28,162 nucleotides of DNA from Chara braunii (Eukaryota; Streptophyta; Charophyceae; Charales; Characeae): contig BFEA01000506.1 of assembly GCA_003427395.1 (NCBI GenBank), positions 249,031 through 277,192 of the forward strand. The letters are read 5' to 3'. A model generated the notes under the pieces. The model did not search any database. It was not told where the DNA came from and saw only the letters and a list, made by a program, of their open reading frames with translations. Below are positions 8,750 to 17,075 of the stretch, piece after piece. Position numbers and translations under genes: made by a program. Position 1 is the stretch's first letter. Every line of letters starts with the position of its first letter.

Positions 8750-8960
8750 CAGTACACAACGCTGTTATCAGAGATCAGTGATCGGCGTTGTTACCAATGA
8801 GTAGTACTCAGCGTTGTTAACAAGTGAGCAATACTCAATGCTGCTATCAAGGTAACATTACACAGCGCTTTTATCAGAGACCAGTGCTCGACGCTGTTAC
8901 GAGTGAGTGGTACTCAGCGCTGCTATCAAGTGAGCAGTACTCCGTGTCGCTATTAAGTGG
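8750..8960. repeat. 26-27-bp degenerate minisatellite
   Basis: About eight diverged units of the form 'YAGTACTCAGCGYTGYTATC' followed by 'AAGTGAG' or 'AGAGAT' run head to tail. Examples begin near 8751, 8776, 8803, 8830, 8881, 8907 and 8934. The array passes directly into a shorter-period array on its right, and unit ends (CAGTAT/CAGTAC) are shared between the two. Confidence 0.85.
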
Positions 8961-9105
8961 ACAGTATCCAATCAGTATTAAATCAGTATCCAATCAGTAT
9001 TAAATCGGTATCCAATCAGTATTAAATCAGTATTCAATCTGTATTAAGTCAGTATCCAATCAGTATTAAAGCAGTATTAAATCAATGTTCAATCAGAATT
9101 CAATC
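8961..9105. repeat. 11/22-bp minisatellite of AGTATYMAATC
   Basis: Alternating 11-base monomers AGTATCCAATC and AGTATTAAATC form a 22-bp higher-order unit repeated about five times, decaying at the right into 'AATGTTCAATCAGAATTCAATC'. The next ORF's ATG at 9085 lies inside this decayed end, so its first residues (N, Q, N, S, I) are repeat-encoded. Confidence 0.92.
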
Positions 9106-9729
9106 GGTGGTCAACCAACATTCAGCCATCCGGGTCACTCGAACCTTCCTGTCAGAGCCAATCAGTTTCAGTACCCAATTCAGCACATGAGTACGATTCA
9201 GTTATTTTCAGTCAATTGGTCCGTCTTGGTCAGACTCAACATCATAATCCACAAAGATGCAGTCCAGTATCGGTACGTAAGTGCAGTTGGCTTCAGAAAA
9301 GTGAACCTATCCATTTTTGTTGTTCTCACCAGTTTTGCAGCAGGCACCATCCTCGACCTGAAACTCTACGTGAAGAAAGGCAAGGATACTCTTGAGTACT
9401 TCGATTCAGTTTGGGTTGTTGTAGCCAAATACTTAGAAGAGAAAGAGAAGGAGTTAGATAAAAATGGAGTAAGGTTGATTCGCAGTTTTTGACCAAAGCT
9501 CTACATTGACTACTCCAAGCCTCCGGTGCCCTTTATTCTCACGGATGACTCTAGTTGGGAAGACGTGGTCGATCTAGCCAAGAGGTACATTTCACATGCA
9601 GTGATGGACTATGAGGCAATGACTGAGCCAACAGAGTTCCAACATATCAGACGAGGGATCTTCTCTCAACCATACCTCCCTACACTATGGGAGGAGTTTT
9701 GTGTTATGGTTGACTTCCGTATCATGTGA
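9085..9729 (+). pseudogene. Unknown ORF pair, beta/alpha module family (copy 2)
   Basis: Two frames, 9085-9492 and 9526-9729, are in the same phase and separated by a TGA after 'GVRLIRSF'; reading continues as 'PKLYIDYSKPPVPFILTDDS'. The first part has a hydrophobic segment 'LSIFVVLTSFAAGTILDLKL' that could be a membrane segment or buried strand, then 'YVKKGKDTLEYFDSVW' and a charged helix 'KYLEEKEKELDK'. The second part has 'SSWEDVVDLAKRYISHAV', which lines up with 'LFSVIEFALKVRR' of the 11012 ORF and 'SLLETVEQAKAMLR' of the 8295 ORF. I do not know its function. The start lies in a minisatellite, so the Met is doubtful. Confidence 0.45.
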
Positions 9730-10331
9730 CTTAGTTGGAAATGCTCGGAACTCGCGGACTTTAGGTGACTCTATATTCAGAGGTCACAATCTCAGTAAGT
9801 ACAGGGGTGTGGTTCAAGACACAGGAAACACACAACAAAATAAGAGATGAGTGTGCTACCTATAAAGATGAGTGAGGACTCTTGACTAGTGCTGACCATG
9901 CTCCTCATGTGTACTTTCTAAGATTATTATGAGTTTTCATTCTTCCCTCACTCATCTTACCATTGCTCGAGTCAGTCAGTCCCACATTTTCGGTATTGTT
10001 TTGCTTGACGATCACGTTCTCTGATGATTCTGTCGCAGTTCTCAAAATTAGTAAATTAGCAAAATTGATGCATGCTTGACATACCAAAATTTCATGATTA
10101 TTATTTGCATAATCTTTGGTGTTCCGAATTAAAATAAAAGATTTCTAAGACCGGGGACTGACGAAGATCGCAATTGAAGGGTCTCGCTCGAAACCGGACG
10201 CACACAACAGGAAGGGATTTGTTTTAATTAATTTATTTTATTTATTGCGATCATCATCTAAAATCTTGCGTGACAGTCTGTTAGTCTTCTGGTCGCCTGA
10301 AGAGGCCCGACTAGAAAAAGGTGCGACAAAA
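9730..10331 (+). other. Candidate end of a 5' LTR (R/U5) before the primer-binding site
   Basis: This stretch has no credible ORF. It ends in '...GCGACA' directly before a plant-type primer-binding site, as the 3' end of a 5' LTR does (CA end at 10327-10328). An AATAAA polyadenylation-type signal lies at 10133-10138, followed about 200 bp later by the CA end. The left edge of the LTR cannot be placed. A second copy, needed to prove an LTR, was not recognised to the right of pol. Confidence 0.4.
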
Positions 10332-10350
10332 TGGCGCCGTTGCCGAGGAT
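10332..10350 (+). other. Primer-binding site, TGGCGCCGTTGCCG type
   Basis: TGGCGCCGTTGCCGAGGAT matches, with one base different, the primer-binding site known from plant Tat/Athila-type Ty3/gypsy elements, where a tRNA 3' end (often Asp or Arg) primes minus-strand cDNA. It is on the same strand as gag-pol at 13043-18720 and follows a CA dinucleotide by three bases, the expected arrangement. An exact 14-base core match in the right orientation is unlikely by chance. Confidence 0.7.
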
Positions 10351-10654
10351 ATGAAACATTTTCGAGTCCGGAACGAGCTTGGGTCAACAACTGTTTTGAG
10401 CCTTTGATTAGGTCACGAGAACTGTTGACAATATTTGGATTATCAAATTGACTTTGACATCTTGAGTGAGTCATTATTTTATTGGAAGTTTCCAGTTGCT
10501 AACTCTGTCTCATCTCTTCGTGTGTGAGGTACTACATTGAACCGGGGGAGGAGACTGACGTTACTTGTTAGAGAAGATGAGGCTTGGTCACAAGTATGCC
10601 TTACGAGCCCTAGATGTTCTTGAGGAACTAAGAAAGAAGAGAACGAGTCAGAGG

Positions 10655-10805
10655 GTGAGAGATTCTATCAAGAATGTTAACTGTTGATTCACTAAAAAAA
10701 CTTTCAAAATTTATTGTTAAAGGGGTATTCCCCTATCAGTATAAGCACTGTTGGGTTTACCACTCTGGTTATGGAAAATATATGTTCAGTCTATCTACGA
10801 CGAGA
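10655..10805 (+). pseudogene. Degraded 'VFPY' module (leader copy a)
   Basis: There is no long ORF, but the plus-strand translation 'SLKKLSKFIVKGVFPYQYK' followed by '...HSGYGKYMFSLST' lines up with 'SLNALSEKEVFPYKIIKYE' plus '...SGWEHERFYVVTLYF' in the next ORF (11012-11479). The match in order and spacing (SL, LS, VFPY, K, SG) suggests a decayed extra copy about 370 bp upstream of it. The reading stops at a TGA near 10806. Confidence 0.4.
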
Positions 10806-11011
10806 TGACAGATCTAATCAAACGAAAGAAGAAAGTGGAATGAGGGTTAATGTCTGTAACCTATGAGACAATTTTGATTCCTCCTATTCCTAAGAGTTAC
10901 TGTGATGGAAGTAATTGGTTGCCAATAATTAACATAATGCTAAGGTGGGAGAAATGAGAAGGCTGTTATGAGAACAAGAGAGAATTCGGCAGAAGAAATC
11001 AGACAAAGAAG

Positions 11012-11479
11012 ATGGAAATTCGGCAGAGGTTAGGGTCCAATAAGGAAAAGGTCGAGTGTCTCTTGAGATCACTGAACGCCTTAAGTGAAAAAGAAGTGTT
11101 CCCATACAAGATTATAAAGTATGAGATGGTCGAGAGTGGATGGGAGCATGAACGGTTTTACGTCGTGACATTGTACTTTACAAACTTGGACATATATGAC
11201 GTAGTGGTCTATATTCCTAAAGAGAGAAGTGTTGATGCTGTCTATGGGAGATGCTGGGGATTTGCCGAGGAAGGTGTACTAAAAGAAAAACAAAGACTTA
11301 AGAGAGAAAATAAGTGTTTCATTGGATCTACTTGGTTTGCTGTCTTTGAAGGATTCCCAACTCCTCCTTTACCTGATATTCTGTCAAGAAACAACTTATT
11401 TTCTGTGATTGAGTTTGCACTTAAAGTGAGAAGAGACCAAAGATACAAATGCGTCGATCATACGTACCTTCAAAAATGA
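11012..11479 (+). CDS. Leader ORF of unknown function, best 'VFPY' copy
   Basis: A 155-codon frame, the longest and cleanest small ORF in the leader between primer-binding site and gag. Residues about 14-30 form a polar helix ('KEKVECLLRSLNAL'), then 'VFPYKIIKYEMVE', a beta-rich part 'FYVVTLYFTNLDIYDVVVYI', a basic helix 'VLKEKQRLKREN', 'FEGFPTPPLPDILSRNN' and 'LFSVIEFALKVRRDQRY'. No known domain is recognised. A frameshifted paralogue follows 14 bp downstream, and weaker ones lie on both sides. Extra ORFs before gag are known in Tat/Ogre plant elements; whether this is such a protein is inference. The ATG at 11012 is the first in frame. Confidence 0.55.
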   Translation: MEIRQRLGSNKEKVECLLRSLNALSEKEVFPYKIIKYEMVESGWEHERFYVVTLYFTNLDIYDVVVYIPKERSVDAVYGRCWGFAEEGVLKEKQRLKRENKCFIGSTWFAVFEGFPTPPLPDILSRNNLFSVIEFALKVRRDQRYKCVDHTYLQK

Positions 11480-11493
11480 AACCCTAGATTAGG

Positions 11494-11960
11494 TTGGGAA
11501 GTGGGTATAGGAAGCTGAGTGAGGAAGACTCTGATAAACTGCTTAGTTCCCTTAATTCTATAGCAAAGAGAGCGACGATTCCTTACGAAATCATGAGGTA
11601 TGAGGCACTAAAGAATTTGGGATGGGAACTTAATGGTATGTATGTTCTTACCTGTTATTATATTGACCTTGATGAGTTTGATATTGGGATCTACGTGTCA
11701 TGACGTAGGTTTGAAGAGTGTAGAAGTGGTCGATGTTAGCAACGCGCGTCACATATAGTGCATGATGAAAAAAGAAGGCTTGAATGAGTAAAGGAGAGTT
11801 TCTCTTGGAGTACTTACGTCAGACCTTTTACTGGGATACCGTCTCCACCTGTTGAAGGACTTATGTTTTCAAGGGATAATTGGTCAGTCATGATAAATTT
11901 TGTATGGAAGGTGAGGAGGGTTCAACAAGAATACTCTCAGCAGCAAGAATAACTGCTTTG
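11494..11960 (+). pseudogene. Frameshifted paralogue of the 11012 ORF
   Basis: The open part (11494-11703) gives 'KLLSSLNSIAKRATIPYEIM' and 'MYVLTCYYIDLDEFDIGIYV', matching 'LLRSLNALSEKEVFPYKII' and 'FYVVTLYFTNLDIYDVVVYI' of the preceding ORF. After the TGA at 11701 the match resumes in other frames: 'GIPSPPVEGLMFSRDNWSVM' and 'INFVWKVRRVQ' (about 11829-11925) match 'GFPTPPLPDILSRNNLFSVI' and 'EFALKVRRDQ'. So a full-length second copy exists but is broken by stops and at least one frameshift. Protein similarity is clear and DNA similarity poor, which points to an old duplication. Confidence 0.65.
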
Positions 11961-12428
11961 AGAGGTAGACTTTATGAAGTAATTGGATCTAATAATCTCT
12001 TTGTAATCCTGAGGTACAAGACTTGTGTAAGAGGACAAATAATATTTCACATTCCAGTAGTCAAGTTTTTGAACACGGTCACCCTCGGTGTAAGGATTTA
12101 CGCTCCGGTATGCATAAAGAAGGAAGCTGATTATTTGGAATGTCGGTTAGGGGTTTATATCAGCCTTATAAGGACAAAAGAGTAGCTGAAAAAATTATAA
12201 AAGAAAAGTAACTTGGGGAGAAGGAATAAAGACAATTTAAGGGACTCCCTAGTTTTTTAACTACTGATGATTTTGACGACAGGAGAGACGAGGTGTCTCT
12301 TATGAAAGTCATTGCCCTAGTAGGTAATGCAAGGGAGAGTGACTCCATAGTAATGATAAAGTCCCTACTTCTGAATATTTTTGAACCCAGGTTTGAGGTC
12401 CCTGACTATTTTCATCATGAGATCTACC
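11930..12428 (+). pseudogene. Further diverged module copy in the leader
   Basis: An open frame from 11880 to 12185 gives 'RLYEVIGSNNLFVILRYKTC', 'FLNTVTLGVRIYAPV' and 'KKEADYLE', which can be laid over the strand-rich half of the 11012 ORF. After its TAG, a second open stretch (about 12240-12438) reads 'GLPSFLTTDDFDDRRDEVSL' then 'MKVIALVGNARES', echoing 'PVPFILTDDSSWEDVVDLAK' of the 9526 frame. Taken together this looks like another copy split by a stop. Similarity is weak and by eye only, and function is unknown. Confidence 0.35.
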
Positions 12429-12457
12429 TCTCCTGACACTATTTATGATGGTCAGTA

Positions 12458-12691
12458 ATGTCTGGTACGGTTGAGCGGGTACCATTTAGGGTTGTGTTGG
12501 AAAGCAGAGTTGTTAAGACAGAAGGGACTCTTCGGATCTCAGACAAAAGTCTCTCTACTTTAGATGAACTTGAGTTTTTGCAACTTTTCTTTGATCGGAT
12601 GAGAGACTCAGCTCTAGGAGCTGTCACTGACCTGACTAAGGTCAACTACTTACTGAAGGTGGTGAAAGTGAGAATTACTGAGAGAATATGA
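12458..12691 (+). CDS. Small leader ORF, module family (diverged)
   Basis: A 77-codon frame: a strand 'RVPFRVVLESRVVKTEG', then 'LSTLDELEFLQLFFDRMRD' as a helix, then 'TKVNYLLKVVKVRI'. The helix resembles the C-terminal helix of the other copies (V/L-rich with a basic end). No known domain. Its position between the VFPY copies and the 12794 ORF suggests one continuous decayed reading region before gag. Confidence 0.35.
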   Translation: MSGTVERVPFRVVLESRVVKTEGTLRISDKSLSTLDELEFLQLFFDRMRDSALGAVTDLTKVNYLLKVVKVRITERI

Positions 12692-12793
12692 TATCACTCT
12701 TCGAGAGAACGAGTCTCTTTTGCCAGAAGAATCAGCAGCGGTTTATAAGCAATGTAATTTGACTATGAGATTATAGACCTCACACGATACTTC

Positions 12794-13018
12794 ATGATCC
12801 GAGGTACTGTAAAAGGGTATAACAGAAGATTACGTAGGAATGATGAAAGAGAACTCATTGAGGATTATATTAAAAGACTGAAAAGAATTGTGTTGCCTCT
12901 GATCACCACTCAGTCTATTATTGTCTACACTCTCTATGTACAGAACTCTCAAGGGGTAGAGCAAACAATGGAAGAGAGAAACGAACTTGTATCTCTTGCA
13001 AGAAGAGTAAGAGATTGA
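12794..13018 (+). CDS. Small leader ORF directly before gag (module family)
   Basis: A 74-codon frame ending 24 bp before the gag-like ATG. It has a basic start 'TVKGYNRRLRRNDERELIED', 'YIKRLKRIVLPLI', a strand 'SIIVYTLYVQNS', and a helix 'ERNELVSLARRVRD'. The end lines up with 'HIAYTFYFFGAG...SLLETVEQAKAMLR' of the 8295 ORF over about 30 residues. No known function. It may be the last module of an element-specific leader protein. Confidence 0.4.
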   Translation: MIRGTVKGYNRRLRRNDERELIEDYIKRLKRIVLPLITTQSIIVYTLYVQNSQGVEQTMEERNELVSLARRVRD

Positions 13019-13042
13019 AAAATAAAAAAGGGGAGGACAAGA

Positions 13043-13672
13043 GTGACAGGAAGAGAGATAAAAGAGAATCAAGGAAAGTTTATGGTCAAAATGGGAGGAC
13101 GAGGAAGACTAAGTTCTTCTGCAGGAACTAATGAAGAGGCTCTGGTAGGTGTTATAAGAGAGCTGGTCGAGAGAGTTGACACAATAAAAGGTGGGTCAGA
13201 TATTGCAAGAGCAAAGAGGCCAGATGAGAGGATTCCTTGCTTCAGAGGACCTCAAGTAAATGATTTCTTGGATGAGTATGAATTATTCGGGCTCAGTTAT
13301 GGTTGGACAGACAAGCCGTGACTCAGATACCTTTTGTCTTATTGTGATACTTATTCGAGGTTGGTTGTTCAAGAGTTGGTGGAAGGGGCAACAATATCGG
13401 AAGAGGTCAAAGAGAGGATGGAAAGAAAATTTGAGAAATACTCTCTTCGAACCACTACCAAGGACCTATTTAACATCAGAAGAACTAAGTATGACACCTT
13501 CAATGTCTTCCTTCAAACTTTCATCAGAACAACCAGGAGAATCTTATATTTGGATGAGGCTCAAAGGTGTCATATTTTTCTGATTAACCTCACTGGCAAT
13601 GAAAGGCAGTCTGTTCTTAATCAAACTCAACACTATCCTCTCAGATGGGACGAAATGGTTGCAATAGTTTGA
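13043..13672 (+). pseudogene. Gypsy-2 Gag, frameshifted
   Basis: Gag would form the particle that packages element RNA. The first frame (13043-13321) gives 'DERIPCFRGPQVNDFLDEYE' and 'LFGLSYGW', a pattern common at the start of the retrotransposon Gag domain. It ends at a TGA after 'DKP', and the domain continues in another frame (about 13322-13672) with 'VQELVEGATISEEVKERME', 'DLFNIRRTKYDTFNVFLQTF' and 'LDEAQRCHIFLINLTGNERQ', a helical gag core with the usual charged linker helices. A TGA ends it after 'DEMVAIV'. The family match is to Ty3/gypsy gag in general; I cannot name a closer relative. Confidence 0.75.
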
Positions 13673-13753
13673 ACTCTACCTACGGTTTCTCACAAGAAAT
13701 GGTCATTAGATCAGATTACCACATTGACCAAAGACTAAGAGACTGAAAATGGT

Positions 13754-13867
13754 ATGAATAGAGGGAATGATCTGAGTCCCGAAAACATTATTCAATGGGT
13801 TATGGTTAATTACATGTCAGTCAATCATGCTGCAAACGGGAAAGGAAAGAAAAAGGCAGAGAGTGAA

Positions 13868-13900
<33 letters not shown>

Positions 13901-14437
13901 TATTATGATAAGAGAGGAGATTCTTTCAGATCTAGAAAGGATGAAGGAAATGGTGGAAAAGGGAACAGAGAGAGAAGGAAGTACGATGAGCGATCAAAGA
14001 AAAGTTTTGTCTGCTATTATTGTGGGGAAGGAGGTCACAATACCACCTATTATAAGCCTCTGGAAGAGGATGTGAAAAGTCGGGTAGCTAAGAAGGATGA
14101 AATGGGTCATGTCCATGCCAGTTCATGGAATAAATTGGATCCTCGACACCCTGGAGGTATGAAACTTCTTGCCCTTAAACATGAAGAGAAGATGAAGAAA
14201 AAGAAGGAGAGGAAAGTTAATGTGAATATTCACTTCTTTACTTGTAATTTGCGTGAGGAACTTGAGCAGAAAACCGATGATCATTTTTTATTGATTGGTT
14301 TACCACTACAGTCTCTAACTTTAATGAAAGACATGCCCGATAAGGCATCCTCAAACGGACTTTTGTTGGGAGAGAGCTTCGTTTCTCAGATTCATTTTGA
14401 GTTTGTGGCAATTTCTCCTAGCAAGTTTGTCATGTAA
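13754..14437 (+). CDS. Gypsy-2 nucleocapsid part with damaged zinc knuckle
   Basis: This 227-codon frame continues gag after a stop. It has an Asp tract encoded by a GAT repeat (13868-13897), a basic region rich in Arg, Lys and Gly, and a zinc-knuckle 'CYYCGEGGHNTTYYK' at about residues 87-101. In the normal C-x2-C-x4-H-x4-C pattern the last ligand should be Cys but is Tyr (a one-base G-to-A change would do this), so metal binding is probably lost. After the knuckle comes a Lys/Glu-rich linker ('HEEKMKKKKERKVNVNIHFF'). It would bind element RNA during packaging. The start Met is only the first in an open piece, not a natural start. Confidence 0.7.
13868..13900. repeat. GAT microsatellite coding for an Asp tract
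   Basis: About ten GAT units in frame give a run of ten Asp residues in the nucleocapsid region. It probably grew by slippage and may differ between copies of the element. Confidence 0.93.
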
Positions 14438-14759
14438 CATGATGTCTGTTGAGGGTGATCTACCACCAGAACTCATCATGGAACCCAGTGCAGTGATAGA
14501 AGAAGTGAGGAATCTTCAAACACACTCCACTCCACAAATTATAGAGAAAAAAAAGAGAAGGAAGGTCGAAGAGGCTGTAATTGAGATTCTTCATTACCAT
14601 GAACCAGAACCTCTATCTAAAAAGAATGAGCAAGGGAAAAAGATAAAATTCATTCTCAAGAGTGAGCTGGAGGATGAAATTATAATTAAATATGATGTTA
14701 GAGGAAACAGAAGTGACTTTGTCTTTCAAGAAGGCAATGACACTACCATCCAAAGTTGA
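14397..14759 (+). CDS. Gypsy-2 gag-protease linker frame
   Basis: An open frame (best sense from about 14438) of charged, low-complexity sequence: 'VEGDLPPELIMEPSAVIEEV', 'IIEKKKRRKVEEAVIEIL', 'KKIKFILKSELEDEI'. It fills the space between the zinc-knuckle part and the protease and probably belonged to one gag-pro-pol frame. No domain is recognised. It ends at a TGA 35 bases before the protease frame's ATG. Confidence 0.5.
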   Translation: MSLWQFLLASLSCNMMSVEGDLPPELIMEPSAVIEEVRNLQTHSTPQIIEKKKRRKVEEAVIEILHYHEPEPLSKKNEQGKKIKFILKSELEDEIIIKYDVRGNRSDFVFQEGNDTTIQS

Positions 14760-14794
14760 GATAGGAACTTAAGAAACTAATTGAAAAGAAAAGA

Positions 14795-15205
14795 ATGAAA
14801 GTTAATTATCTGGGGTCAGTTTTCCCCTGTCAAGTTAACATGACCTTACAAGGATGTAAACTGAGATTCGCGATTATGAGCTGTGACTATTTAACTATCT
14901 GCATATATCAAGTGAAAATCCGAGCCTTAGTGGACTCTGGGGCGGAAATGATACTTATCTCTCACAAGGCAATGAAAGCTTGTGACATAACCATTGATAG
15001 AATCTCGAAACAAACACTAAGTAATGTCGCTGGAGAACTCTACGTGGCAGGATTTAGTGACAACTTGCCTATCAGGGTTGGGATGGTGTCACTTGAGTTA
15101 TTGGGGTTCGTGGTACCAGACCTAGACCATGATTGTATTATGGGCACTTCGTTCTTACACATAATGGAAGCGGTTCAGTTCTTTAGTCATAAAGAGTCAT
15201 CCTAG
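14795..15205 (+). CDS. Gypsy-2 aspartic protease
   Basis: A retropepsin-like domain that would cut the Gag-Pol polyprotein. The active site 'IRALVDSGAEMILIS' is at about residues 45-60 (catalytic Asp in D-S-G), followed by 'AMKACDITIDRI', 'LPIRVGMVSLELLGFVV' and 'DHDCIMGTSFL', the late strand that precedes the closing helix. All parts are in one open frame of 136 codons, making this the best preserved pol domain of gypsy-2. It acts as a dimer in this family. It is separated from gag and RT by stops, so it is not part of an intact polyprotein. Confidence 0.85.
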   Translation: MKVNYLGSVFPCQVNMTLQGCKLRFAIMSCDYLTICIYQVKIRALVDSGAEMILISHKAMKACDITIDRISKQTLSNVAGELYVAGFSDNLPIRVGMVSLELLGFVVPDLDHDCIMGTSFLHIMEAVQFFSHKESS

Positions 15206-15247
15206 ATTGGCTTACAGGATCCGAAGATTGCACAGGAACAAACCTTT

Positions 15248-15484
15248 ATGGTCTGCACCTCTCATCATCACAAGCATAGAGTGTCAACCAACGTGATCAG
15301 AAGGGAAAAGTCTGTTGAAAAGATAAGAAAGCAGAAGGGAAAAGACAAGCAAGAAGTTAAAGAAGAAGTTTCATTCGATATCAATCAGATCTCAAAGATG
15401 ATGAAAGCTCTTGGGAAACTCAAAGATGAAGATGGGCAGATTGATGCCTATAGTCACTGGGTCGAAAACGAAATACAAGTTTAA
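15248..15484 (+). CDS. Gypsy-2 protease-RT linker frame
   Basis: A 78-codon frame rich in Lys, Glu and Gln ('EKSVEKIRKQKGKDKQEVKE', 'ISKMMKALGKLKDEDGQ'). No domain is recognised. It bridges protease and RT and is probably a spacer of the pol polyprotein, ended by a TAA at 15482. Confidence 0.45.
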   Translation: MVCTSHHHKHRVSTNVIRREKSVEKIRKQKGKDKQEVKEEVSFDINQISKMMKALGKLKDEDGQIDAYSHWVENEIQV

Positions 15485-15586
15485 GGGGGTGATGAAGAAC
15501 TCGGTGACAATCCTAATAGAAAAGGATTATGACGAGGCACTAGAAAAAGAAAGAAGAACTATCCAGCATTAAGGAAATCTGCAAAC

Positions 15587-16600
15587 TTGGGGAATAGGGT
15601 CACTAGGGAATGGTTTGACACGATCAAGATAGACTCAGATCAGTTTATCCTACCTAAAGAGAAGGAGTATATCTTCAAAGTGTGTCAGGAGTTCTCTTGT
15701 GCATTCTTTTTTAATGATGAAGAAAGAGGGCGGTTGGACGTGGATATGATCAAGATGGCAAAAATTTGGACGGTTGATGATATTCCATGGAATGCCAGAC
15801 CAACCAAGTATGCCCTGAAAGAAGAGGCAGAAGTGGTAAAGTTTGCTGATAAGAAAATTGCATCCAATGTTGTTGACCCCGCTGATGGACCGTATGTTAA
15901 CCACTGGTTTTGCTTTTAGAAACTAGGGGGTGGATTGAGATGGATACAGAATCTTCAAAAGCTCAACTCAGTAACGGTACGTAATGCAGGTAGCCTCCCT
16001 AATACTGATCTCCTTTCTGAATTTTTTGTTGGTCGATGCATTTTTTCTATAATTAATTTATATTCTGGTTATGATCAGTTTCCTATTGATTCCACTGACC
16101 AACCAATGACTATCATGCACACGCCGATGGACCTCATTGAAATGTGCTTGGTACCTCAAGGTTGGACCAATGGTGTGGCAGTGGTTTAAAGAGATATGAT
16201 CCATGTCATGCAGGACAACTCACATGTGATAACCAGCCCTTATATTGATGATAATTCTGTGAAGGGATCTATAGTAAGAAATTAGACTTTGGTTGCTGAT
16301 TGAGTCAGAAAGTTTATCTGACAATATGTTGAATGGGTAAAAAAGGTCCCAGAGTGACTTCACAAGTATAACCTGACTGTCAGTGGGCCAAAGTCCCTTA
16401 TCTTTCAAGCAGAGGTAACCATCTTAGGTTTTAGTTGTCTCTCCAAGGGTAGAAACTTTAATCCTAAGAAGGTAGAAAAAATTTTGAGTTGGTCTCTGCC
16501 TCTCAAGCGGGTGGTAGACGTCATAAGCTTCCTCGGTGTTTGTGGGTTCTGAAGAATTTTCATTCCTCATTTTGCTACCCTTGCAGAACCTTTAAGGGAG
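15587..16600 (+). pseudogene. Gypsy-2 reverse transcriptase with many stops
   Basis: RT copies RNA into DNA. The first open part (15587-15919) holds 'DIPWNARPTKYALKEEAEVV' and 'DPADGPYVNHWFCF', before the palm. After a TAG the same region continues with 'LRWIQNLQKLNSVTVRNAG', 'CIFSIINLYSGYDQFPID' and 'VPQGWTNGVAVV', then 'SPYIDDNSVKG' (catalytic Asp pair, YIDD), 'YNLTVSGPKS', 'VTILGF' and 'VDVISFLGVCGF' (thumb). In the first catalytic position 'IINLYSGYD' has Asn where a D is usual ('.D.YSGYD'), so activity should be lost. Stops include TAG, TAA and several TGA. The GWTN segment and YIDD box set this apart from gypsy-1 and from typical plant Ty3/gypsy RTs. Confidence 0.85.
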
Positions 16601-16603
16601 ATT

Positions 16604-17075
16604 GTGAGACAATGGGCTGACCTATCTTGTACTAAGAAAATACAAATTCTTGTAGAAACTTTACAAAAAAAATTAAAAGATAGGGGAGTTGTGCTAGAGG
16701 TGCCATTTTATGATGATGAAGAGGGAAGACCCTTCATCATCGAGCAAGATGGGGGTCCAGTAACTCTTGGTGGTGTACTTATTCAGAAAAATGAGAATGA
16801 AAAAAAGACACCTCTGAGATTTGAGAGTAGAACTATTAATTCTACAGAAAGAGGTTGCACCCAGTTTAGAAAAAAACTACTGGCAATCATCCATTGCCTC
16901 AGGTGCTTCAGGCACTATGTGCTGGGAAAAAGGTTCATCCTGAGAACTGATGCATCTGTTGTGCTTAGTGCTATTAAGAAGCATCAACACGTGAATCCAA
17001 CACTAAGCAGATAAATTGTCTTCATTTGGACTTTTGATTTCAAATTCATAATGAGAAAAATCGGGCAGATGATCT
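16604..17075 (+). pseudogene. Gypsy-2 RNase H, catalytic Glu replaced
   Basis: RNase H removes template RNA from the RNA-DNA hybrid. The open frame 16604-17014 contains 'RPFIIEQDGGPVTLGGVLIQ' (first Asp), 'TPLRFESRTINSTERG', 'FRKKLLAIIHCLRCFRHYVL' and 'ILRTDASVVLSAI' (second Asp). Where the family has K-E-L-L-A, this copy has K-K-L-L-A, so the catalytic Glu is Lys (GAA to AAA would do it). The domain end 'DDLSRIEW' is readable at 17068-17091 in another frame after a stop. Activity is unlikely. Confidence 0.83.

Noticed and set aside
13827-14075. ORF with a poly-Met run
   Set aside because: It is the GAT microsatellite read in another frame (ATG repeats); the real frame is the Asp-tract nucleocapsid.
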